6,300 nucleotides of DNA, from positions 1 to 6,300 of the forward strand of contig WFUY01000360.1 in the NCBI GenBank assembly GCA_015484715.1, read 5' to 3'. Source of the DNA: Thermoflexales bacterium (lineage in GTDB: Bacteria > Chloroflexota > Anaerolineae > S140-20). Made by a program: the position numbers and the translations under genes. This document shows, one piece after another, positions 1 through 6,003 of the stretch (positions are counted from its first letter, which is position 1; each line of letters opens with the position of its first letter). The notes under the pieces are model-generated. The model saw only the letters and a program-made list of their open reading frames with translations. It was not told the origin of the DNA and did no database searches.

Positions 1-18
1 GATGTGTATAAGAGACAG
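1..18 (+). other. Tn5/Nextera sequencing adapter remnant
   Basis: The first 18 bases, GATGTGTATAAGAGACAG, equal the transposase mosaic-end adapter of Nextera-type libraries lacking its first A. This is library sequence left untrimmed at a contig end, not genomic DNA. Read in frame it yields the false N-terminus MCIRDR (the last codon is AG from the adapter plus G from the insert). In another frame it yields MYKRQ. Both peptides are recurrent artefacts in metagenome protein sets. Genomic sequence starts at base 19. Confidence 0.97.
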
Positions 19-19
19 G

Positions 20-1000
20 CTGGTCTACATCTACGGCACCGATTGGATGGACACCCAGCGCGACGACCACCGCCTGGCCGCGATGCGCCAGCGGCCCAAA
101 GACCTGAACCTCCCCCAGGTCGTCTACGCCCCCGGCGAACTCTTCTCCAAGAACAGCGGGCGCTACCGGATCGGCTACACGATGCTGGAGGTGGACGGCA
201 TCCCCGAGGCGTGGGTCCGGCTCTGCAACGAGATGGACGAGGTCTGGGTGCCCAGCACCTTCAACGCCGAGACCTTCCGTGCCAGCGGCGTCACCCGCCC
301 CATCCACGTGATGCCCCTGGGGGTCAACCCCGACTACTTCAACCCCCATATCCGGGGATACCGGCCCTCGTCCCGCTACACCTTCCTCTCCCTCTTTGAG
401 TGGGGAGAGCGCAAAGCGCCCGAAATACTGCTGCGGGCTTACTTCCGGGCCTTCCGCCGGGATGACGATGTCCTGCTGCTTCTCAAGGTCATCAACCGGG
501 ACCCCGGTGTGGACGTAAAGGCCCAGATCGCTGCCCTGAACCTGCCCGACGATGGACCGCCGGTGGCGATGCTCTACAACCAGGAACTCCCTACTTACCA
601 GATGGGGAGCCTCTACCGCTCTGCCGACTGCTTCGTGTTTCCCACGCGGGGCGAGGGGTGGGGACTGCCCATCCTGGAGGCGATGGCCTGTGGGCTGCCC
701 GTCATCGCCACCGCCTGGAGCGCCCACACCGACTTTATGCACGAGGGGAATGCCTACCCCCTGCGGGTGGCCAAGCTGATCCCAGCGCGGGCCAAATGCC
801 CTTACTACGAAGGATTCCGCTGGGCCCACCCCGATGAGGATCACCTGGTCCACCTGATGCGCCACGTCTACGAGCACCGGGAGGAAGCTGCGGCCAAGGG
901 AGCGGCAGCCTCGGCGGAAGTGCTCTCCCGGTGGACGTGGCGGCACGCCGCCCAGAAGATCAAGGCACGCCTCCAGGAGATTCACGAGGCGCTGACGTAA
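20..1000 (+). CDS. GT4-type glycosyltransferase, 5'-truncated
   Basis: This is the C-terminal 326 residues of a GT-B fold glycosyltransferase, expected to move a sugar from an activated nucleotide-sugar donor onto a growing surface glycan at the cytoplasmic membrane face. The first genuine codon is CTG at 20; everything upstream in the frame is adapter, so the true start and part of the N-terminal acceptor domain are missing. The remaining N-domain contains DEVWVPSTFN and the linker VMPLGVNPDYFNP, as in GT4 enzymes. The C-terminal donor domain begins near YTFLSLFEWGERKAPE. It carries the family's E-x7-E signature, EGWGLPILE, at bases 653-679, followed by AMACGLPVIAT. The stop is TAA at 998-1000, ten bases before the ATG of the next glycosyltransferase, which suggests one operon. 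The sugar and acceptor cannot be told from sequence. The family call is firm and the pathway role is inferred. Confidence 0.9.
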   Translation: MVYIYGTDWMDTQRDDHRLAAMRQRPKDLNLPQVVYAPGELFSKNSGRYRIGYTMLEVDGIPEAWVRLCNEMDEVWVPSTFNAETFRASGVTRPIHVMPLGVNPDYFNPHIRGYRPSSRYTFLSLFEWGERKAPEILLRAYFRAFRRDDDVLLLLKVINRDPGVDVKAQIAALNLPDDGPPVAMLYNQELPTYQMGSLYRSADCFVFPTRGEGWGLPILEAMACGLPVIATAWSAHTDFMHEGNAYPLRVAKLIPARAKCPYYEGFRWAHPDEDHLVHLMRHVYEHREEAAAKGAAASAEVLSRWTWRHAAQKIKARLQEIHEALT

Positions 1001-1014
1001 TGCTTTGCCGATGA
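1000..1014 (+). other. Four-codon minicistron bridging two genes
   Basis: The sequence ATG CTT TGC CGA TGA starts on the last base of the upstream gene's TAA (TAATG at 998-1002). It ends so that its TGA overlaps the ATG of the downstream gene (ATGA at 1011-1014). The arrangement could pass terminating ribosomes from one glycosyltransferase gene to the next by reinitiation. Support is positional only. A chance occurrence is quite possible, and the upstream GAGG (986-989) is only a weak ribosome binding site. Confidence 0.25.
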
Positions 1015-2243
1015 AGATCGCCATAGACATCACAATCCTCCACATCGCCCAGGCAGGCATCTTTTACTACCACTACAACCTGGTGCGGGCGCTGCTAGAC
1101 CGGCCTTCGCCCCACCAGTTCCTGTTGCTGGACTACCACCCCATCCACGGTGGCTGGACCAATCCGCCGGAGATGACGAACCTGACGGCTCCCCACGCCG
1201 AGGTCCGGCAGGTGAAGGGGCTGCGCCATCGGAAGCTCTCCCGGCTCTGGTTTATGCAGAGGCCGCTCCTCTGGCCGCTGGCCAAGGGGGTGGACCGGGT
1301 TCTGCTCCACCCATGGAGCAAGCTGGCCGAGCGGGTGATGCAACACCAGTTGCACAAGCATTTGGACGGCGTAGCCCTCTTTCATGCCTCCAGCGTGGTC
1401 CCCTATGCGCTTCCCCACGCCAAAAACGTTACCACCATCTACGACCTGACCCCGCTGCTCTTTCCCGAGCACCACACGATGCAGACGCGGGACCTCTACC
1501 GCCGCTTCTTTCGCTTCGCGCAGACCGAGGCCGATGCGGTGATCGTCATCTCCGAAGCCACCAAACGGGATGTCATCACCCACCTGGACTTGGAGCCGGA
1601 GCGGGTTCACGTCGTCCACGCCGGCGTGGATCCCCGCTTTCATCCCCTGGACAGGACTACGGTCGCGCAGGCCCTTGCCCCGCTGGAACTGCAACCTCAG
1701 CGCTACATCCTTCACGTGGGGACCATCGAGCCCCGCAAGAACCTGGTGCGGCTGATCGAGGCCTACCATCGGCTGCGGCAAGAGGTATCCCCGCCGGCTC
1801 CCCAACTGGTATTGGCGGGGGCATTGGGATGGATGTCAAAGGAGGTGTTCAGGCGGGTCAAAGCCCTTGGCCTGGAGGACGACGTTCGCTTTGTCGGGCG
1901 AGTGGAGGGGGCAGTCCTACCGGCCCTCTACAACGGTGCCCGGCTCTTCGCCTATCCGTCCCTCTACGAGGGCTTCGGCATGCCCGTCCTGGAGGCCATG
2001 GCCTGTGGGACGCCCGTGGTCACCAGCAATGTCTCCTCCCTGCCGGAGGTTGCAGGGGATGCCTGCCTGCTGGTGGACCCCACGGACATCCGCCAGATCA
2101 CCCAAGCGATGGCGAGGCTGCTGGAAGACGGCGCCCTGAGAGACCGGCTCCGGCAGAAAGGGCTCGCGAGGGCCGCCCAATTCCGGTGGGACAGGGCGGC
2201 GACAAAAGCGTTGCAGGTGTATGATGACCTGTTGGCAGGTTAG
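1011..2243 (+). CDS. GT4 glycosyltransferase, MtfB-like
   Basis: This is a complete 410-residue glycosyltransferase of the GT-B fold, the usual GT4 length. The N-terminal domain opens with MKIAIDITIL and contains the YDLTPLLFPEHH segment (residues about 144-155), which is typical of the MtfB/WbdB-like subgroup that extends O-antigen or other surface polysaccharide chains, often with mannose. The C-terminal domain starts with RYILHVGTIEPRKNL (about 231-245), whose R and K are expected to contact donor phosphates. It carries the E-x7-E motif in YEGFGMPVLE (319-328), followed by AMACGTPVVTSN and SSLPEVAGDA. I chose ATG at 1011; an in-frame TTG at 1005 would add only two residues, and neither start has a good Shine-Dalgarno. 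It shares the LEAMACG-PV block with the preceding gene, so the two are members of one family but clearly divergent. Family assignment is strong; the mannose specificity is a guess. Confidence 0.93.
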   Translation: MKIAIDITILHIAQAGIFYYHYNLVRALLDRPSPHQFLLLDYHPIHGGWTNPPEMTNLTAPHAEVRQVKGLRHRKLSRLWFMQRPLLWPLAKGVDRVLLHPWSKLAERVMQHQLHKHLDGVALFHASSVVPYALPHAKNVTTIYDLTPLLFPEHHTMQTRDLYRRFFRFAQTEADAVIVISEATKRDVITHLDLEPERVHVVHAGVDPRFHPLDRTTVAQALAPLELQPQRYILHVGTIEPRKNLVRLIEAYHRLRQEVSPPAPQLVLAGALGWMSKEVFRRVKALGLEDDVRFVGRVEGAVLPALYNGARLFAYPSLYEGFGMPVLEAMACGTPVVTSNVSSLPEVAGDACLLVDPTDIRQITQAMARLLEDGALRDRLRQKGLARAAQFRWDRAATKALQVYDDLLAG

Positions 2244-2254
2244 CCCATGCGAAT

Positions 2255-2260
2255 GGTGAG
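2255..2260 (+). promoter_or_regulatory. Shine-Dalgarno for the membrane protein gene
   Basis: GGTGAG lies six bases before the ATG at 2267 and matches part of the anti-Shine-Dalgarno complement (AGGAGGTGA). It supports 2267 over the other nearby ATGs at 2253 and 2262, which are in another frame. Confidence 0.55.
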
Positions 2261-2266
2261 AATGCT

Positions 2267-3913
2267 ATGGCAGAAATGCCGAGAGCCCTTTACGAGGAGA
2301 CCTTGGAGACCACCAACAGCCAGCCACCGTCGCAACATGCTACGAGGTTCTTGCGTTACGTGGTTATCACCGTGGGATTTCTCGTATCATTGATGGTGTA
2401 TTATTCAAATCCTCTTTCAGGGCTCAAAGGCTTTATCTACAACTCCGATGCGCTCTATCTTCCCTCCCTGTACGCTGATTTCATTCGCGGAAATGACCTT
2501 TCGAAGTGGAACCTACCACCAACCCCCTACTTCTTCCCCGATATGCCCTTGTATTTTGCCATAAGAGTTATCACACCGAACATCCACATGGCAGCAGTCC
2601 TTTTTGGACTGATCCAACTTCTGATGTTTGCTCTAGGCCTAATGCTCCTCTCCAGGCACTCACTGCCTCATTGGTATGGCTCGACCCGTTACAGCCTAAT
2701 TGCGTTGATGGGTGTACTTTTCCTCGTTTCACTCGAGAAGTTGGAGTATTACAGCCAAACGATATTTGTAGGCACCTACCATTTTGGCATCGTCTTGATG
2801 ATCCCCTTTGTACTAGCAATCACGTTGAGTTTAGTAAGGGGATCTCGGACAAAAGCCCCTCTTGTCTGGACACTGTGCGCCTTATCGTTTCTCACCGCTG
2901 TTTCAGACGGATGGTATCTTATCCAGGTCACAATTCCGCTTATCGGCAGCTTGGCGGTGCTGTATCTGAGGGGAAGAGTGGATTCCAAGCGTGCTTTCAC
3001 CGTAGTAAAAGCTGTCGTCCCGGCAAGCTTGATGGGCATAGGAGTGAGCCTGGTGTATGTGTGGAAAGAGCCCGCTTTGAGGACATACGTATTCAGACCC
3101 AATTCGATATACCTGTCCTTTTTACGACTCACTGATGCCTTAGCGACAATACCTGCTTATCACATTGTACTGGCGACGATCTTCATTAGCATGTGTGTAT
3201 TCGCTTCCTTGAAATCCGTAGCTCGCTCTCTTCCCCACGAGACGTTCTCAACAAGCGCAGACAGAGCATCTGGACTCCTGCCGTTGTATTTTCTTCTTTC
3301 CTTCGCCTTAAACGTCCTTACCGTGATAGGCTTGGGAGTGTTCGCCGACCGCAACGGGTTTCATTACTTCATCCCTCTCTTCATTTTCTCAGGGTTCTGG
3401 GGATTCCCTTTTGTGGCCACCGTACCAAAGATTATCAGACCGATGTTCCTCGAGCGAATCGTGTTGGGTGTCTTAGGTCTGATTGCCCTTCTTGCATTGA
3501 GAAGCATAGATCTTCAGCAGATCGTTGAGAATCTCACCGATACCTACTATCCTCCCTCCGTAAGGTGTCTAGACGAAAAGACGGCCCAACTGGGAATAAA
3601 GTATGGTGTTGCTAACTATTGGCAAGCTAAACCCATTTCCCTGCTATCCCAGAACGATCTAATGGTGGTCCAAGTAAATCGGGATTTATCCCCGTTTTAC
3701 TGGATTAACAATCCAGATTGGTATAAAATAAGGCCGGAGTTTGCTGTCATTGATCTGAGCCTGCCGGAGAATCACCCTTGGCGTCTGGATGAAGATCTCA
3801 TCAGAAACCGCTTTGGTGAGCCAGATGCCATCTTTCAATGTGAACATAGCCAGGTTCTCGTTTACAATCGTCCTACCAGTGAATTTCGGGATCTGTTCAA
3901 CGATGCTCCTTAA
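2267..3913 (+). CDS. Polytopic membrane protein, GT-C-like
   Basis: I do not recognise a named family. The 548-residue protein has a polar N-terminus (1-26), then about ten hydrophobic segments, near residues 27-45, 106-128, 144-156, 169-190, 200-213, 221-235, 243-263, 297-316, 336-358, 367-385 and 395-412; some are marginal. A soluble domain of about 135 residues follows (413-548). The long loop after the first membrane segment contains YNSDALYLPSLYADF (58-72) and PYFFPDMPLYF (87-97). An acidic residue just after the first transmembrane helix is where GT-C glycosyltransferases, which use lipid-linked sugars outside the membrane, keep their catalytic aspartate; D61 or D92 could fill that role. 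The tail contains YWQAKPISLLS (451-461) and FYWINNPDWY (477-486). It starts 23 bases after a glycosyltransferase gene, so it probably belongs to that unit. Its GC content (42% and 45% in two sampled 60-base rows) is far below its neighbours (62-67%), suggesting separate acquisition. A flippase or other transporter is an alternative. Confidence 0.85.
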   Translation: MAEMPRALYEETLETTNSQPPSQHATRFLRYVVITVGFLVSLMVYYSNPLSGLKGFIYNSDALYLPSLYADFIRGNDLSKWNLPPTPYFFPDMPLYFAIRVITPNIHMAAVLFGLIQLLMFALGLMLLSRHSLPHWYGSTRYSLIALMGVLFLVSLEKLEYYSQTIFVGTYHFGIVLMIPFVLAITLSLVRGSRTKAPLVWTLCALSFLTAVSDGWYLIQVTIPLIGSLAVLYLRGRVDSKRAFTVVKAVVPASLMGIGVSLVYVWKEPALRTYVFRPNSIYLSFLRLTDALATIPAYHIVLATIFISMCVFASLKSVARSLPHETFSTSADRASGLLPLYFLLSFALNVLTVIGLGVFADRNGFHYFIPLFIFSGFWGFPFVATVPKIIRPMFLERIVLGVLGLIALLALRSIDLQQIVENLTDTYYPPSVRCLDEKTAQLGIKYGVANYWQAKPISLLSQNDLMVVQVNRDLSPFYWINNPDWYKIRPEFAVIDLSLPENHPWRLDEDLIRNRFGEPDAIFQCEHSQVLVYNRPTSEFRDLFNDAP

Positions 3914-3953
3914 ATGCAACAGGCCCGCATTCTGTTTTGATCCTATAGGTTCG

Positions 3954-3974
3954 CACACAGCTATAAGCAGTGTG
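3954..3974. promoter_or_regulatory. Imperfect palindrome in intergenic gap
   Basis: The arms CACACAGC and GCAGTGTG flank a TATAA centre. Five outer and two inner pairs form with one A-A mismatch between them. No T-run follows, so it does not look like a terminator. It lies 50 bases before the propeller gene and could be an operator or a 5'-leader hairpin. I see no convincing -35 box at the right distance from the TATAAG within it. The purely structural evidence is weak. Confidence 0.25.
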
Positions 3975-4014
3975 AGATAGAAGATGGGTGATGAAAGGCA
4001 GTAAGTACGGATGA

Positions 4015-4021
4015 GAGGTGA
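4015..4021 (+). promoter_or_regulatory. Strong Shine-Dalgarno for propeller gene
   Basis: GAGGTGA is a seven-base match to the complement of the 16S rRNA 3' end and sits three bases before the ATG at 4025. It fixes the start of the exported protein and suggests efficient translation, unlike the two glycosyltransferase genes upstream. Confidence 0.7.
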
Positions 4022-4024
4022 AAG

Positions 4025-5938
4025 ATGAAGAAGGGAAATGGTGAACGTGATTGGCTAGGCTCTGGGAACAAGCTTCCCATTGGGGTTGGTGGATTGCTGG
4101 TGGCCTTTATCCTTGCAGTGGTGGCGTTCCTACCTGGTCCCTCCACGGCTGCTCCGGCTGCCTTCCCTCCCGTTCAGGCGAACTTTCCCATCGCTTTGAA
4201 CGGGGCTCGGGTGCAGGGCTCCTCCATCGCTCTGGGTGACTTGACCAACGACGGCGTCCCCGAAATCGTGGTCGGTGGCCTTGACGGCAAGGTCCACGCC
4301 TACCGCGGAAATGGGACGAGGCTGTGGGAATACGATACCGGCGATATGGCCATCGAGAGCAAGGCGGCCATCGGCGACATAGATGGAGACGGCTGGAACG
4401 AGGTCGTCGTCGGGGCGGGGAGCACCTTCACGCCCAACAGTCACGGCGGACTCTACGTCCTGGAGCCCACAGGTAGCCTGCGCTGCGCCTTCCAGACCGG
4501 CGACTTCGACAACGATGGCTGGCGCGACGGCGTCTTCTCCTCGCCGGCCCTGGCCGATATTGACCAGAACGATAACGGCAAGCTGGAGATCGTCTTCGGC
4601 GGCTGGGACGGCTACGTGCGCGTCCTCAACGACGACTGCTCCGTCGTCTGGCAGACCTTTGTGCGGGATACCGTCTGGTCTTCCCCGGCCATCGGCGATG
4701 TGGACCGAGATGGTCGGCCTGAGATCGTCATCGGTGTGGACGCTCACTACGAGCCGGGCTTCGGTACCGAGGACGGCGGCATCCTGCACGTCTACAACCA
4801 CGACGGCAGCGAACTGTCGGGCTTTCCCATCCAGATTGACGAAGTGATCTACTCCTCACCGGCCTTGGGGGACATCAACGGCGACGGCTGGCTGGAGATC
4901 GTCGTGGGTACCGGCTACTGCTGGGCCAACCCCGCCTGCGCGCCCAACGGTCAGGTTCACCCCGGCGTGGGGCAGTACCTGAACGCCTGGGACCACAACG
5001 GGAACTACCTACCGGGGTGGCCCAAGGCCCTGAACGACACCTACGCCTTCGCCTCGCCGGCCCTGGCCGACCTGGACAACGATGAGAAGCCCGAAGTGAT
5101 CGTGAACACCGCCGACGGCTACGTCCACGCCCTCAACGAAGATGGCAGCTATGTACCCGGCTGGCCCGTCCTCCCCACCACACCGTCGGGACCGGGGAGC
5201 GTCGTCCACGTGCCCACCAACGCCTCCCCCGTGGCCGCCGACCCCGACGGCGATGGGTCCATCGAGGTCGTGCTGCCCTCCAACTGGGAGTTGGTGGTGT
5301 GGGACTCGGCAGGGAACCAACTCACCCGGGACAGCTTCCCATCCGAATCGGGGGACTGGGAACTGGTGACCGATTACACGGTCAGTGGGTCGGCAGCCGT
5401 CGGCGACATTGATGGGGACGGCGATACCGAAGTCGTCGTAGGGGGAGCCATCAGCGGTGGGGAAACCGGTGCTCTCTACGTCTGGGACCTCGATGGAGCT
5501 CCCCCTGCCGACACCTCCTGGCCCACCTTCCGTAGGGACCGCCTGAACCAGGCCCGCTATCCGTTGCCCGCCATCCTCACCGTCCGGCCTAACTCCTTCT
5601 TCCTTTTCCATCCCTATGGGAGCCTCGCCGATCTTACCACCTCCCTGTTGATCGAGAACAGCGGGGATGGAACCATCACCTGGGATGCGGTGGCCAGCGA
5701 CGCCCGAGTCTCCCTCTCGCCGACCAACGGTCAGGTCTCGCAGGACACCACGCTGGTGCAGGTGACCATCTCCCTGGGGAGCAGCGTGATCACGGGCACC
5801 CACGACCTGGGCACCATCACCGTCACCGGCATCGCCAATGCAGGCAATGTCCAGAACAGCCCGACCACGGTACCCATCACCGTCTACGTGGGAAAGGTCT
5901 ACCGCTCTTTCCTCCCCGTAGCCATACGAGGCCGGTAG
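4025..5938 (+). CDS. Exported FG-GAP/VCBS-type beta-propeller protein
   Basis: This 637-residue protein is predicted to act outside the cell. Residues 1-17 are basic and polar, 18-36 hydrophobic, and 37-46 (PGPSTAAPAA) offer signal peptidase sites, so it has a Sec-type signal. There is no lipobox cysteine. Residues about 55-500 are tandem FG-GAP/VCBS-like blades: calcium-loop motifs such as GDIDGDG followed by E(I/V)VVG stand at 71, 117, 177, 224, 282, 348, 405 and 460, with an extra GDFDNDG at 159. A SWPTFRRDRLNQARY stretch (498-512) looks like the strand that closes the ring, as in related propellers. Residues about 516-632 form an Ig/BACON-like beta domain (SLSPTNGQVS, then GTHDLGTITVTG, then SPTTVPITVYV), and the chain ends YRSFLPVAIRGR. 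Four cysteines (154, 205, 299, 305) could pair outside the cell. Such proteins usually bind ligands, glycans or other surface proteins; no catalytic motif is seen. The neighbouring glycosyltransferases make a surface role plausible but do not prove a partnership. Confidence 0.9.
   Translation: MKKGNGERDWLGSGNKLPIGVGGLLVAFILAVVAFLPGPSTAAPAAFPPVQANFPIALNGARVQGSSIALGDLTNDGVPEIVVGGLDGKVHAYRGNGTRLWEYDTGDMAIESKAAIGDIDGDGWNEVVVGAGSTFTPNSHGGLYVLEPTGSLRCAFQTGDFDNDGWRDGVFSSPALADIDQNDNGKLEIVFGGWDGYVRVLNDDCSVVWQTFVRDTVWSSPAIGDVDRDGRPEIVIGVDAHYEPGFGTEDGGILHVYNHDGSELSGFPIQIDEVIYSSPALGDINGDGWLEIVVGTGYCWANPACAPNGQVHPGVGQYLNAWDHNGNYLPGWPKALNDTYAFASPALADLDNDEKPEVIVNTADGYVHALNEDGSYVPGWPVLPTTPSGPGSVVHVPTNASPVAADPDGDGSIEVVLPSNWELVVWDSAGNQLTRDSFPSESGDWELVTDYTVSGSAAVGDIDGDGDTEVVVGGAISGGETGALYVWDLDGAPPADTSWPTFRRDRLNQARYPLPAILTVRPNSFFLFHPYGSLADLTTSLLIENSGDGTITWDAVASDARVSLSPTNGQVSQDTTLVQVTISLGSSVITGTHDLGTITVTGIANAGNVQNSPTTVPITVYVGKVYRSFLPVAIRGR
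4235..5422 (+). repeat. Tandem DxDxDG blade repeats within propeller gene
   Basis: Eight blade units recur every 46 to 66 codons, each with a calcium-type loop followed by a hydrophobic E(I/V)VV strand. Unit 1 reads GDLTNDG, with T in place of the second acid. Unit 3 has one inserted residue (ADIDQNDNG). Unit 6 ends in E instead of G (ADLDNDE). Unit 5 has N at the second position (GDINGDG). The remaining loops (units 2, 4, 7, 8) keep three aspartates. Uneven spacing and divergence show that the array is old and functional in layout, not a recent nucleotide-level duplication. Confidence 0.85.
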
Positions 5939-5945
5939 CCACCGC

Positions 5946-5975
5946 GTAAGGGGCAGCCACTGGTGCTGCCCTTAC
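5946..5975 (+). terminator. Hairpin, probable transcription terminator
   Basis: Arms GTAAGGGGCAGC (5946-5957) and GCTGCCCTTAC (5965-5975) form eleven base pairs with one bulged G and a seven-base loop. The hairpin begins eight bases after the TAG of the propeller gene. Only TTGT follows, so the U-tract is poor; it may be a weak intrinsic terminator, a partial read-through point or a 3'-end stabiliser. The next gene begins 28 bases downstream, so read-through is plausible. Confidence 0.6.
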
Positions 5976-5992
5976 TTGTGGGGACTTACCAC

Positions 5993-5997
5993 GAGGA
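5993..5997 (+). promoter_or_regulatory. Shine-Dalgarno for the last gene
   Basis: GAGGA ends six bases before the ATG at 6004, a normal spacing. It supports that ATG as a genuine start for the reading frame that runs off the window. Confidence 0.65.
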
Positions 5998-6003
5998 AGG
6001 GAT

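Noticed and set aside
1..399. Second frame starting MYKRQ at base 4
   Set aside because: It starts inside the adapter and continues as an Arg/Pro-rich shadow of the glycosyltransferase gene.
1095..1805. Long minus-strand open frame opposite the second glycosyltransferase
   Set aside because: It lies wholly opposite a well-supported GT4 gene; its peptide shows no recognisable domain and is explained by GC-rich codon bias leaving the opposite strand free of stops.
1313..2224. Plus-strand 303-codon frame overlapping the second glycosyltransferase
   Set aside because: It is an out-of-frame shadow with Arg/Pro/Gly-rich low-complexity peptide, while the main frame contains all GT4 motifs in order.
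2253..2390. Small ORF from ATG 2253 overlapping the membrane protein start
   Set aside because: It is a basic, Trp/Pro-rich peptide with no recognisable domain, overlaps a better-supported start in another frame, and has no ribosome binding site of its own.
3918..3938. AACAG...CTGTTTT as a terminator after the membrane protein gene
   Set aside because: The stem has only five pairs, two of them G-C, with a nine-base loop and four Ts; too weak to call.
4130..5803. Two long minus-strand open frames (4130-4801 and 5009-5803) opposite the propeller gene
   Set aside because: The repeated Asp/Gly-rich codons read in reverse give long Val/Asp-rich frames without stops. They have no domain, no ribosome binding site and no gene-like context.
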